Shown: one piece after another, positions 52,235-61,798 of the stretch
How the letters are laid out: every line of letters starts with the position of its first letter
Numbering within the stretch: the stretch's first letter is position 1
From: Nostoc sp. C052
GTDB taxonomy: Bacteria > Cyanobacteriota > Cyanobacteriia > Cyanobacteriales > Nostocaceae
Assembly: GCF_013393905.1 (NCBI RefSeq)
Contig: NZ_CP040272.1
Location: forward strand, 1,054,001-1,118,000
Direction: 5' to 3'
Length of the DNA stretch: 64,000 bases
Program-made: the position numbers and the translations under genes
The notes under the pieces: model-generated
Databases searched by the model: none
What the model was told of the DNA's origin: nothing
What the model saw: the letters and a program-made list of their open reading frames with translations, nothing else

Positions 52235-53244
52235 TCGGGTTCTAACTATTTAGCAGAGGTTTAGATTTTAATATCTCAGGCGACGCTAATAAAATTTTTT
52301 TTGTTTAGTCTGCCCTCTCTATGGGCAGAATGTAACCAATTTACCCACAAGTTTTTTATTTATCCTTTTTTTCCAGATTTATGATGTTGCAGAAAATAAA
52401 AAATGTGAATTACAGCAGTTTTCATGTATTTGAACCACATCTGTCGTAAGGACACAGCATTGCTGTGCCCCTACCGCATGGTCTATTTACCTGAAAATAG
52501 CTGTAAGTAAATAAACAAACACAGATAACACATAGGCAGAGATATTTTCTTTCTCCTGCTAAAACATCGTGCAACTTGAGTTCACAATCTCTTTTCATTG
52601 TGAATTTTTACCCTAAAAATTCAGTCTGTAATTTTAGGGCATGTTAGTCCCGCAAAGCTACTCTCCAGAGCAGGAGTTAGTTCTGCTGTCTATTTGATTT
52701 ACATTTTTTTTGTAATTCAACTCCTATCTTAATACTCGCTCAAAGCCTATTTCTTCAAGAAAAAGGCTGAGGTAATTTATGGGAAATAACATTTGTAATT
52801 CAATGAAAAAATTCTGGCTTTGATACTTCAATGAAAAAACTTTATAATTTCTTTATTTTTCTACCTGAGAAGAAATTTAACTACCTGATGTAACGGTTAT
52901 TATGAACTATTTATTTTGGTATTTTTCTCAGGAAAATAGCACTTGAGAAACTACAGAAATAGGTTTTATACCTCAAAATAATATTCAGTATTTCTACTGT
53001 TTTAAAAACAAACTGTAAAGAAGACATTAGTTGTCATAAGAGAATATTTCCGAAACTGTAATAGTAAAAACATAGCCTTACAAGGAGATTAAGCTTGGAA
53101 AAATACTGTAAAATCGGCGTTCAGAAAATCATATATCAAAAAATATAACTTAGCCTGAAACATCATATTTAGTATTAGGCAAGCAAAATAGTAAGTTACT
53201 CAAGTTAATCTATTGAAAATTTAAATAGGATAAAAAATAAACCA
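52235..53244. other. Non-coding region upstream of the GGDEF gene
   Basis: About 1 kb, AT-rich in its second half, with no convincing gene. It holds a palindromic element (52410-52506), a second dyad around 52312-52330 (TGCCCTCTCTATGGGCA) that could terminate the HMA transcript, and a weak AAATAGGATAAAAAAT ribosome binding site before the GGDEF ATG. Confidence 0.5.
52410..52506. repeat. Palindromic element, about 97 bp
   Basis: TTACAGCAGTTTTCATGTA at the left pairs imperfectly with TACCTGAAAATAGCTGTAA at the right. The centre is the hairpin GGACACAGCATTGCTGTGCC. A dispersed-repeat design. Confidence 0.7.
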
Positions 53245-54270
53245 ATGAATATTTCTATTCTGGTCTTTGGAAAAAATAACTTTATCGCTACACTTCCAGA
53301 TCAGATCCGTTATGCGACTGCTTTTAATGTAGAAATTATGGACAATTTGAATCAGGCAGTGTCGCGAATTAAAATGACGCCTCCTGATGTCATACTGGTG
53401 CAGGCTAGCTTAGATGACAGTATGGAATTGTGTAATTGGTTGAAAGATCAGACAAAACTTTCATGGATATACTGTATTCTCTTCGAGGATCGTTCCCAGC
53501 AGCTTATTGATCGAAACAAAGGTTGGCATCGGGAATTAGAGATGAGTGCTGCGGCACTAAAGCAAGGAGCCGATGCTTATATTTGGCATCTGATTGAAGA
53601 TAAAACAGACCATAGCTTGGCAGAGTTGACTGCCAATCATGGCCTAATACTTGCTCAATTGACAGTTGGCTTACGGAAAGCCCAAAAATATAGAGATTTG
53701 ATTCGGACAAATGATATGCTATCTGCGATCGCCCTAGCAGATTCGTTGACGGAATTAAATAATCGTCGGGCTTTAGAATGGGACTTACCCAGACAAATTC
53801 AAAGAGCGAGGACTCAAAAAACTTCCTTGAGTTTGATTATTCTGGATGTAGATCATTTTAAGAAAGTTAACGATACTCATGGGCATTTAGTAGGCGATCG
53901 CATTTTGCAAATATTATGTCAGCGCTTGCGCCACAATCTGCGTTGTCAAGACACAGCATTCCGCTATGGTGGCGAAGAATTTGTGGTTCTTCTGGCTAAC
54001 ACTAGCGATGATGAAGCACTATTAGTAGCTCGTCGTCTCAATCGCGTAGTCAGCGACGAACCATTTGCACTCAACAGTAAACTGACAATTAATATCACCA
54101 TTAGTCTAGGCACAGCCTCTCTACAAGCTGAGGATGACGATCGAGGAGAGAGTCTGCTATATCGTGCCGATCAATGTCTGTTACAGGCTAAAACTTCTGG
54201 GCGTAATCGGGTTATTGACTCTAACTACTTATCCCATCATACCTCACATTTGAAAGCTGTTTCTTCGTGA
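53245..54270 (+). CDS. Diguanylate cyclase with pseudo-receiver domain
   Basis: 341 residues. The N-terminal half (about 1-130) resembles a receiver fold (PPDVILVQASLDDS) but the usual phospho-acceptor Asp is replaced. The C-terminal GGDEF domain (about 160-330) is intact: metal Asp in LDVDHFKKVND (201-210), active-site GGEEF at 242-246, and the c-di-GMP inhibitory site Arg-Cys-Gln-Asp at 233-236, five residues before GGEEF. It should make c-di-GMP with feedback control. A cytoplasmic protein; its input signal is unknown. Confidence 0.92.
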   Translation: MNISILVFGKNNFIATLPDQIRYATAFNVEIMDNLNQAVSRIKMTPPDVILVQASLDDSMELCNWLKDQTKLSWIYCILFEDRSQQLIDRNKGWHRELEMSAAALKQGADAYIWHLIEDKTDHSLAELTANHGLILAQLTVGLRKAQKYRDLIRTNDMLSAIALADSLTELNNRRALEWDLPRQIQRARTQKTSLSLIILDVDHFKKVNDTHGHLVGDRILQILCQRLRHNLRCQDTAFRYGGEEFVVLLANTSDDEALLVARRLNRVVSDEPFALNSKLTINITISLGTASLQAEDDDRGESLLYRADQCLLQAKTSGRNRVIDSNYLSHHTSHLKAVSS

Positions 54271-54282
54271 GTTCAGGAGTGC

Positions 54283-54716
54283 TGAGTGCCATCTAAGGCT
54301 ACTAACAGATGCCCACCCAGATAATGATCGGGTTTTAAATACCCATCCCTCTGCAATCTACGGTAAATCCAGGTGAACATACGAAATAATTCGCTTGCTG
54401 TAATCTTATCCAGAATGTTGCCCTCTTTGCGGTGTTGTCAGAATTTGGTTCAAACCAAACAAGCTTCTTCGCTGATCTTGCCCACAACGGCTATGTATTG
54501 ACACTGGTGTTCCAAAAACGATTCGCACTGCATGAAAAATACTGAGAAAGCCGCCAGCACAGTATCTTTGATGCTGTAGCGTGTCGCATTACTGGTAAGC
54601 CTTGGGTCTTTGATTTTAGCCGCTTGTTGGAGAAATCCCAGCATTATCCCAAAACTCAGTGCCATCGGCTCCATGTTGATGTCTCTGAAGAAATACTCCT
54701 TTATCCTCAAGCTCAA
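54283..54716 (-). pseudogene. Truncated, frameshifted transposase remnant
   Basis: Reading from 54716, NMEPMALSFGIMLGFLQQAA, KIKDPRLTSNATRYSIKDTV and AFSVFFMQCESFLEHQ resemble the N-terminus of an IS transposase. After a stop near 54450 the resemblance continues in other frames (LFGLNQILTTPQ, then GNILDKITASELFRMF and GYLKPDHYLGGHLLVALDGT). The match breaks off near 54283 after DGTQHS. At least two frameshifts and loss of the catalytic C-terminal part make it inactive. Family assignment is uncertain. Confidence 0.7.
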
Positions 54717-55281
54717 CTGTACCCGTTGTCAAAACGTTAAGTTGACACCAATGGACACCCGGATTTCTCACCACATCTCTCAAAACCTTGCACCTCTGCA
54801 TTTCAAGCTTGTGAGAAATGCGGGGACAGTCCTGTAACTCACGTAAACGAGAACCGCTATAAACATACCATTTCAAACGGCGCAATAGCTTGGAATACAA
54901 CTCTTTTGACTTTTGACTTCCGCCTTGCAGTACTAGGTACACCTGTCATAGCTTTCTACTTTTACAAAGCGTTATTATCTGAATAACGGAGACAATTGCC
55001 GCATTTCAATTTATTGCGAAAATCAACTTGTTATTTCCGATTTTGATAACTTATAATAGTTGTGTTTTTGCTTACAATATACCTTGTAATTAGTGGATTT
55101 TAGACATAAAACTTACTGTTCAGGTTCGTGCAAAAACTTATTTTGTTTACCACCGTAGTAATGCTTAAAATAATGCAGTCATTGCTAACAAGTGCTTCAA
55201 CAGATTTATTAACAAAACTTTGTCTCTATAATTAGAAGAGTTTTGGACTAGTGTAAAAATAAGTAAGTTGAGGATAAAATC
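54717..55281. other. Region between transposase remnant and amidase gene
   Basis: About 560 bp. A minus-strand frame (to 54942) overlaps the remnant and is not recognised. The rest is AT-rich and holds the probable amidase promoter. The amidase ATG has TTGAGGA about 8 bp upstream. Confidence 0.45.
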
Positions 55282-56223
55282 ATGAAATTTGGAATTGATA
55301 GCGGGCACAATTGTCCACCAGACACAGGAGCCAGAGGGATTAAATTTGAGGATAATTTAACTCTAGATGTAGGTAATAGAGTTATAGCCAAGTTAAGAGC
55401 TTTGGGTAACGAAGTCGTAGTATGTAGACCAAGTAGCGCTCGTACAGTAACAGAATCGCTCTCAAAAAGATGTTCTACAGCTAATTCGAGTAGAGTAGAT
55501 ATTTACGTCTCGATTCATTTTAACTGCTTTAACGGGCAAGCTAACGGCACAGAAGTATTTGCAACTAGTGATACAGGTAACAAAATCGCTAAACCTGTAT
55601 TAGATGAAATCGTCAAATTAGGGTTTTTTAATCGTGGGGTTAAGAGTGGTTCCCACTTGTATGTCCTGAAAAATACAGATATGCCTGCAATTCTTGTAGA
55701 AGGTTGCTTCATCGATTCGCAAAAAGATATGAATCTTTTTGATCCTGAAGCAATGGCTAATGCAATCGTCAAAGGCTTAACTGGGAAAGTGTCAAGCGTT
55801 CCTGTTAAACCCGTACAAGATCAAGAAAATGATGTAGATGAGACTATCCTCAGATTGCAAAAAGCCTTAAATCAACTCAAAATAACCGATAAAAATGGTA
55901 AGGCGTTAGTAGAGGATGGCTTCACTGGGGGTAACACCAAATCTGCTGTAGAAAAATTCCAGACTATTATCGCAGTTCAGCCGACTGGAATTGCTGACAC
56001 AACTACATGGAATGCCATAAATATAATTTTGGCAAAACGAATTATTAGACCAAACCATGCTGGTGGTGCAGTTGTCAGATACTTGCAATACCGTTTAGGT
56101 GTTGACAATGATGGTGTCTATGGCCCACAAACAGAGGTTATAGTGAAGAACTTTCAAAAGCAAAATGGTTTAGATGCCGATGGCATTATTGGGCCTGCTA
56201 GCTGGCAGAAATTAATTGGTTAG
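55282..56223 (+). CDS. N-acetylmuramoyl-L-alanine amidase with two peptidoglycan-binding domains
   Basis: 313 residues. Amidase_3 domain (about 1-170): zinc ligands are His in GIDSGHNCPPD, Glu in the KFEDNLTLD helix, and His in VSIHFNCF; the catalytic Glu is in ILVEGCFID. Two PG_binding_1 repeats follow (about 183-245, LRLQKALNQL ... DGFTGGNTKSAVEKFQ; and 255-312, VRYLQYRLGVDNDGVYG ... DADGIIGPASWQKL). No signal peptide is visible, unlike cell-wall amidases such as AmiC, so it may be released by another route or be of phage-lysin or transferred origin. A transposase remnant lies upstream. Confidence 0.88.
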   Translation: MKFGIDSGHNCPPDTGARGIKFEDNLTLDVGNRVIAKLRALGNEVVVCRPSSARTVTESLSKRCSTANSSRVDIYVSIHFNCFNGQANGTEVFATSDTGNKIAKPVLDEIVKLGFFNRGVKSGSHLYVLKNTDMPAILVEGCFIDSQKDMNLFDPEAMANAIVKGLTGKVSSVPVKPVQDQENDVDETILRLQKALNQLKITDKNGKALVEDGFTGGNTKSAVEKFQTIIAVQPTGIADTTTWNAINIILAKRIIRPNHAGGAVVRYLQYRLGVDNDGVYGPQTEVIVKNFQKQNGLDADGIIGPASWQKLIG

Positions 56224-56529
56224 ACTGATTATTTGTGCGATCGCCTGAAGCTGTTGACCTAAAATAATTAAAAGAGATAACCAGGGCGTAGGAGTCACTT
56301 ATGCTGCTGACAGGAATATGTTCAACTTAACCAAGTTGGCGTTTGATAAGTATCAATCGCATTTGGTCATAAGTAATTTCCTATCGCTCTGGTGCTTTTT
56401 TGGCGGTGAAGTTTCGCCAAAAGTATAAAAGTAAAGGGCTTTTTAAGACTATAACAATCGTTACTGTTTTGTTGTATGAATGGACACAATTTTTGCTAGC
56501 TTTCAAAAAAATCGGCACGAATCCTACTT
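56224..56529. other. Intergenic region between convergent genes
   Basis: 306 bp with no gene. A hairpin TTTTGGCG-GTGAAGTTT-CGCCAAAA lies at 56398-56423 and may end the amidase transcript, although no long T-tract follows. Confidence 0.45.
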
Positions 56530-58185
56530 CTATCCTAGTGTATAGATATAAGCTTGTCTCAACCTCCGTACCATCTCTCGACGCACCTCATTTTGAACGC
56601 GGTTTCCACGCCGCCAGTGTTCTAACTGAATATTATCAACATAGAACCGTACAGAAAATTGCATAGCAGCGCCTTGGATGTCAGTTAGCTGAACTTGTGG
56701 TTCTTTCCAAGCAGTATTAGATTCTTTAAAACTATCATGTAGCCATTCGACCAATTTTAAAGAGTAATCGTCTAACCTGGTTTCATCTACTCCAGGATTT
56801 GAGAGTTTCTGAAATAATTTATTCAGTTTAATTTTCAGAAGTTCAATTTTTTGTTCCCATTCATCTGGCAAAAGATGTTGATCTTCAATTACTAAATCAG
56901 GATCTTTTAACCAAGCTTGATACCATTGGCGAATCAAGCAAATCAAAGTTTTTTTCTCAGTCTGTTCTTGTTCTTCTAGGTGCGATCGCAGACGTTTTCC
57001 TTTATATTCTGTGATGACTACTAGCCCGATAGTGTTCAATATTTCTAGATAGTTTTTCTGGAGAGTTTTCAGTTCTTCTGAATTCAATCCACCTTTTTCT
57101 AGTTTCTTAATTTCCCTAACTAAATCTTCAAATGCTTGTTCAACTTTTTGCAGTTGGCTGTTCACATCTTTTTCAACTAATAAACGCAGCCGTCCAGCTT
57201 CTTTTTTTGACAGATGATCGCCCTCTGCTTCTCTCAATGCCGCAAAACTATCTAAATGTTCAAGTTTTTCATCAAGATTACCCAATGTGTCTGGATGACC
57301 GAGAATAATTTGTTGCAGAATTTTTGTAGCTACCACTGCATCAGCATCAACTCTCACTGAAACTTGAATTGTATAAGCATAGTGAGTTGTAGGACGACTG
57401 AGATTGACTATATTTTGACCTCCTAAAGTTGTATTTGGTGTATATACTTCGCAATGCTCGTTAATCAGATATAGTTTTGTCACCCGGATGCCAATGTGTT
57501 TAATAATTGCAATTGAACCATCTGGCATGGATATGACATCTCCAAATCTAAAAGGTGTATCAACTAACAAAACTAGCCCACTAAAAAAATCGCTTAAAAT
57601 ATCTTTTACTGCCAAACCTAAGACTACAGTAATACTCCCTATTGCTAACCCAATTCCTGTTAAATCAATCCCAATAGTGCTGAAAAATAGAGATATTCCA
57701 ATTAGGTAAGTGATGACTGGGATAAAATTTTGTAGTAGTGGAATTAATACATCATCCCAAACAGCCTCCGTTTTCCGGGCGTAGTCTTTTAAGTAGTAGA
57801 CTCCTGCTTCTGTAAACAACAAAGTGATGCCATAAGTAAAAGCAGCAATTAGAAAAGCCGTGAGTCCTCGATCGATCCAATTAATAATTTTGCCCGATCC
57901 TAATTGACTAAGTGAGAGTTTTAGACTGGTAATGATAAAAATAGCGATCACAGGGATTTGTAAGATCCCCAAAATAAACAGGGCTGTATCTTTTTCGGCG
58001 CGACGAAAAAACGATCGCAATATATAAAACAGTAATATGTAAATTATAAAAGCAACAACTATGGATGCACCAAATGTATAAAAGAAAGAACTAATTTGCG
58101 CGCCTGTTGGTAAAGTCTGAGGTGGTGGTACTACGGAAGTTTTTGATGCTGATTTTGCCGCTTGGGCGATGAGGGTATAATTCAT
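56530..58185 (-). CDS. Mechanosensitive ion channel family protein (MscS-like), 551 aa
   Basis: Several N-terminal helices (FTFGASIVV-type region at about 30-55, then IPVIAIFIITSLKLSL and LIAAFTYGITLLFTE), the pore-lining TM and beta domain with IGSITVVLGLAVKDILSDFF and LVDTPFRFGDVISMPDGS. After the MscS core comes a long charged helical region (about 320-480, KKEAGRLRLLVEKDVNSQLQ and similar), larger than in E. coli MscS, which may be a regulatory coiled coil. Opens under membrane tension at hypo-osmotic shock. Same strand as a second MscS-family gene 304 bp upstream. Confidence 0.9.
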   Translation of the reverse strand: MNYTLIAQAAKSASKTSVVPPPQTLPTGAQISSFFYTFGASIVVAFIIYILLFYILRSFFRRAEKDTALFILGILQIPVIAIFIITSLKLSLSQLGSGKIINWIDRGLTAFLIAAFTYGITLLFTEAGVYYLKDYARKTEAVWDDVLIPLLQNFIPVITYLIGISLFFSTIGIDLTGIGLAIGSITVVLGLAVKDILSDFFSGLVLLVDTPFRFGDVISMPDGSIAIIKHIGIRVTKLYLINEHCEVYTPNTTLGGQNIVNLSRPTTHYAYTIQVSVRVDADAVVATKILQQIILGHPDTLGNLDEKLEHLDSFAALREAEGDHLSKKEAGRLRLLVEKDVNSQLQKVEQAFEDLVREIKKLEKGGLNSEELKTLQKNYLEILNTIGLVVITEYKGKRLRSHLEEQEQTEKKTLICLIRQWYQAWLKDPDLVIEDQHLLPDEWEQKIELLKIKLNKLFQKLSNPGVDETRLDDYSLKLVEWLHDSFKESNTAWKEPQVQLTDIQGAAMQFSVRFYVDNIQLEHWRRGNRVQNEVRREMVRRLRQAYIYTLG

Positions 58186-58387
58186 TGGTGTCTATTTCAA
58201 GTATTGCTAATAAGTCACTTTAGAAATTTTAGATTTTGAATTTTGGATTTTAGATTTCAGGAAAAATCCAAAATTTCAAATTGAATGCAGGAGAGGTTTG
58301 AATCTTATAAGTGAAAAAACCTTCTGCCTCCTGCTTCCTTCAATAAGGAAAATGCAAAATTAAGGGACTGACAAATAAAAAAATATT

Positions 58388-58492
58388 CAATTAACTTTTG
58401 TGGAGTGGGCATCTTGCCCACCTTATGGACTGGGATCTTGTATCGCCCACCCCACACACAATATTGGATAATTTATTTCTTGGAGTTCCCTA
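58388..58492. repeat. Palindromic MITE-like repeat, copy 2
   Basis: Same element as 2082-2183: CAATTAACTTTTGTGG start, degenerate GGGCATCTTGCCCACC hairpin, and the tail AATATTGGATAATTTATTTC followed by TTGGAGTTCCCTAA. Its last bases supply the TAG stop codon of the 527-aa channel gene. Confidence 0.75.
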
Positions 58493-60073
58493 ACCTTCGG
58501 CACTTTCAGCACGAACGGGAATAACAATTCCTTCTTGCAGTAGGGTATCTGTAAAAATCTTTCGCAGAACACGCTGAATCTGAAGATGTTTTCCTGGTTT
58601 TACCTTTGTTAATGTCCGTAGCAACAAGTTAGACTCTCCGAGACTTTCGACTCCATCCACCTGTGTGCCTTCGAGTACATCTGGATCGCCTGCTTTTAAC
58701 TGCTGTCCTACCTCCTCAATCACTTTGTACACATGGGCTAAGTTGGAATCATGAGGCACACCAACTTCTACGACTGCAAAGATATACTGTTTAGAGTAAT
58801 TAGTAATTGAGCCAATATCCCCATTGCGAATAATCTGCAATTGGCCATTGGGATGTCTGATACGAGTGGTTCTCAGTTCAATCGCCTCGACGATACCTTC
58901 GACAACTTTCTCTTCGACTTTTCCAGCCTCAATATAGTCACCCACTAAATAATAGTTTTCAAACAGAATAAAGAAGCCGCAGACAATATCGTTAATTAGT
59001 GTTTGTGCCCCTAAACCCACAGCTATCCCCACAATTCCAGCACCGGCAAGTATCGGAGTTGGATCGATGTCTACAGTATACAAAATGAAAACCGTAGCAC
59101 CGAAGTAAATTAAGTATTGTAAAAAACTACGAAACAGAGGAACAAGTGTCAGGCGTCTACTTCTTTGAATCTCAGTCAGATTTTGTTCTTTGAACAGCAC
59201 CTCTTCAATCAGTAAGTAAACAATCTCAAACAACACACGACTAATGAAGATGATGCCGATGATTTTGATAATTCGCTGGCCAAAAATTGCGATATTGGCA
59301 ATTAGCTGCACTTGCTGAATTACCAATGTTGCCATGCAGACATAAATCACAAATTCTAAACACCGCTTTAAAAAGGGTATCAGGTGTCGGAGGCGATCGT
59401 AAAATCTCAGAAGGTTATCAGGGTTGGAGTATCTAATGCTGAGAGCATCTAGACTATCAACGATCGCAGCGACTCCTTTAAGTATCAGCAATCCAATGGC
59501 AACAATTAGATAAATCCGTAGCCCAATGTATAGATATTCCGAAACCGTTGCTGGTAATTTAAGAAACTGGGCACACAAAATGACAGCCCATAGCCAGGTT
59601 CCACCGCTGATTCTGTGATAAAGGGCGTTAAAGAAAGCATCAATGCTTTCATCGTCGGCAGTATTTTTTTCTAAGTTCTTGGCGCGATTACTCGCCACTT
59701 TCAGCCAATATTTCAGGAATTTCAGTGCGATCGCCACTAAAATAAAAGTGCCAATACTTTGAACTATGCCAATTCCTAATGTCACCCAAAATCCTGATGG
59801 AATACGCTCAATCAATAAGAGTGTGTATTGCTGAAGGTTTTCGCCACGATAAACTAGATAACCATTAGCGCCCACAATCAGAATACACAACACCAAACAA
59901 GCAAGCAACAATAACCCTGTGATGTTCCGACGGAGGGTTTTGATACTTCTATTTTCACTTTTTAGTATAGAGGTCTTAGTAAATAGCTTGAATAACTTAC
60001 TTACAAGCCAGTTCAGTAATAAAAAAACAAAGATTACAAGGCTGACTTCAGCCAAAATAATTAATATGTTCAT
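58490..60073 (-). CDS. Mechanosensitive ion channel family protein (MscS-like), 527 aa
   Basis: An N-terminal array of helices (about 1-270, e.g. ILIILAEVSLVIFVFLLLNW and LLLLACLVLCILIVGANGY), then the MscS core: ILAGAGIVGIAVGLGAQTL (pore helix with small residues) and FFILFENYYLVGDYIEAGK, followed by IRHPNGQLQIIRNGDIGSI in the beta domain. About four or five extra helices precede the three core helices. Not clearly homologous along its full length to the neighbouring 551-aa channel. Its stop codon lies in a repeat element, suggesting the C-terminus may have been trimmed or changed. Confidence 0.9.
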   Translation of the reverse strand: MNILIILAEVSLVIFVFLLLNWLVSKLFKLFTKTSILKSENRSIKTLRRNITGLLLLACLVLCILIVGANGYLVYRGENLQQYTLLLIERIPSGFWVTLGIGIVQSIGTFILVAIALKFLKYWLKVASNRAKNLEKNTADDESIDAFFNALYHRISGGTWLWAVILCAQFLKLPATVSEYLYIGLRIYLIVAIGLLILKGVAAIVDSLDALSIRYSNPDNLLRFYDRLRHLIPFLKRCLEFVIYVCMATLVIQQVQLIANIAIFGQRIIKIIGIIFISRVLFEIVYLLIEEVLFKEQNLTEIQRSRRLTLVPLFRSFLQYLIYFGATVFILYTVDIDPTPILAGAGIVGIAVGLGAQTLINDIVCGFFILFENYYLVGDYIEAGKVEEKVVEGIVEAIELRTTRIRHPNGQLQIIRNGDIGSITNYSKQYIFAVVEVGVPHDSNLAHVYKVIEEVGQQLKAGDPDVLEGTQVDGVESLGESNLLLRTLTKVKPGKHLQIQRVLRKIFTDTLLQEGIVIPVRAESAEG

Positions 60074-60243
60074 GTGTGGGTATAAAACTGAATTAATTTA
60101 ACGGTTGTATTCTCAAAATCTATTGACGCGTTAACTTTTCGGGTGAATTGTATCGTTTGTATTTTGCCCAAGTAAACTTCGGTACAGAATAAAAGGGCAT
60201 TGGACATTGGTTATTAATTATTCTCTCTAATCCCCAATCCCTT

Positions 60244-61395
60244 TCATTTATCGACATTATCCTTGAGTGCCCGCCGAGCTAACTTTACGTAAGTTTTCAC
60301 AGTAGCGTAGGGCATCTCTAAATCTTGGGATATCACCTGCAATGATTCTCCCATTTCTCGGCGTGCTAGGATAGTGGCCCAAGTAGAAGCAATTTTATCA
60401 GTGCGATCGCCCCCTGTGCGTTTTCGTTGTGCGGTGAATAGTGCTGTCAATTCATCAATGCGTTCTCCCAGCAGATTTGTTAGCACCTGAGTAGGTAAAT
60501 TTACTTCTGGTTTCACCCAATCTAAGCGAGTTTGTCCCAGTCCAAAAGTAGTCTTGTGTCCCGTACCGCAGTAAGGAGAAAGGCGTGCCAAAGCATAAAA
60601 CAATTGGGTAAACTCAGAGTTTGTTAAAGCAGCCTTACTCAAACCACAGGACATTACCCCTGTGAACCCAGTCACCGAACCCCGTTTTCCGGCTGCTACC
60701 TTCACCGACTCCAAGCGATGCTGATGGATAATTACCCCTTCATCTATCCAATCGAGAAAAGGTTCTTGTTCGATTGGGATTCCTGAAAAGTCATTCCAGC
60801 GGCGTAGGTAGCTGTGAAAGAGATTAAGTGGCACTGGCAGGGGAAAATGATGACCTTTGCGGCGAAAGCTGGTAGGCGAGACAAAGCTGAAGTTGATATT
60901 AGAGGGTTTCTCTGGTATGGACTGCAATAATTGCCTGTAAGTTGTGGGTGAATGAGCGATACTCACCTGTTTGATGTGCAGAGGAGCGCCTCTCAAGTCG
61001 AGGATTTGAGGCAGTTGGGTTAACCATTGTTTGAGAAACTGCACCACTCTTGGAGATAAAGCATTGATATGCCAGTGGTAAATTTGCTTGGCTTCTAATT
61101 GCAGTTGTCTTCCACTAGCGAGGAGTTGACCTTCCAGCGCCGAAATATTGAAGGGCTTTTCTGACTCTCCATCATGGAGATATGCAGAAAGTTCTGGGTT
61201 AAATTGCCTTACTTGGTCGAGAAACCAGGCATGGAGTCCAATTGTGTACTGGGAGTAGAGGGAAGTGGAAGTGCTTGGCTCAAGGTCAAACACCAATCCT
61301 AGCAGTTCCGTGTCATCTCCCCAGGTAGGAAGGGAAGGGGGAAATTCTGGCTGTGGCTCAGTTTTGCGCCTGGTGGATGTAGCTGCTCTTGCCAT
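60244..61395 (-). CDS. Cas6-family endoribonuclease with C-terminal helix-turn-helix
   Basis: 383 residues. The Cas6/RAMP part (about 25-295) ends with the glycine-rich loop CGTGHKTTFGLGQTRL (276-291); FVSPTSFRRKGHHFPLPVP (171-189) is the conserved strand of the family; a candidate catalytic His is His55 (IGLHAWFL). A basic Arg/Thr-rich N-terminus precedes it. After a linker, residues 335-378 (ASTWATILARREMGESLQVI, then LEMPYATVKTYVKLARRAL) form a predicted HTH like sigma-region-4/resolvase types, unusual for a pre-crRNA nuclease. It lies about 400 bp from the csm/cas6 operon on the same strand. Confidence 0.85.
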   Translation of the reverse strand: MARAATSTRRKTEPQPEFPPSLPTWGDDTELLGLVFDLEPSTSTSLYSQYTIGLHAWFLDQVRQFNPELSAYLHDGESEKPFNISALEGQLLASGRQLQLEAKQIYHWHINALSPRVVQFLKQWLTQLPQILDLRGAPLHIKQVSIAHSPTTYRQLLQSIPEKPSNINFSFVSPTSFRRKGHHFPLPVPLNLFHSYLRRWNDFSGIPIEQEPFLDWIDEGVIIHQHRLESVKVAAGKRGSVTGFTGVMSCGLSKAALTNSEFTQLFYALARLSPYCGTGHKTTFGLGQTRLDWVKPEVNLPTQVLTNLLGERIDELTALFTAQRKRTGGDRTDKIASTWATILARREMGESLQVISQDLEMPYATVKTYVKLARRALKDNVDK

Positions 61396-61798
61396 CGTGG
61401 GATGTTATGCAAACGATGTCAAATATTGTAATCATTTTCCGTCCCCTTGAGGGGAATAAGGTTATCTCTTTTTGCCCTCTTCCGAAGATTAGTTAAGCAG
61501 TGACCAGATTATTTAGCTGCAATTCACACTGTTGAAATACATAATTGACAGCAGAAAATAATTTATCTAGCTATCCTGAAGAAAATTTATACAGTTGCTC
61601 AATTTCCAATTTAGCGATATTTAAACTGTGCGATCGCGGCTTCAATTCTGCCTAAATTTAAAGGCGATATCTGACAATAAACCATCCTGAACCTGTGTTT
61701 TTGGTTGTAAATGGTGTGAAAGAAGGTGCTTAGTTAGATTCAGTTTCTTTTGCATTCAGTCCCAGAAAAGTGATAATTTTTTTCATGACTATTTTGAT
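61396..61798. other. Gap between cas6 and the HTH-Cas6 gene
   Basis: 403 bp. It holds a CRISPR-repeat-like element (61433-61469). A 42-codon frame (61786 to 61658, minus) starts MKKIITFLGLNAKETD, reminiscent of the first residues of CARF-type type III proteins, but it has no ribosome binding site and is short; a second frame downstream reads SPLNLGRIEAAIAQFKYR. This may be a decayed accessory gene or chance. Confidence 0.45.
61433..61469. CRISPR. Single CRISPR-repeat-like element (orphan)
   Basis: CATTTTCCGTCCCCTTGAGG followed by GGAATAAGGTTATCTC: a CCCC-TTGA-GGGG stem with flanks similar to the two repeats at 43819-43932 (TTTTC...TCCCC...AGGGGAA...GTTAT). Only one copy is present, so it is not an array. 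It lies about 40 bp upstream of the HTH-Cas6 start, within the type III-A locus. It may be an array remnant or a binding site that Cas6 uses to control its own message. Confidence 0.45.

Noticed and set aside
54616..54942. A 108-codon minus-strand frame at the transposase remnant
   Set aside because: It overlaps the remnant in another frame and shows no family features; the remnant frame is the better explanation.
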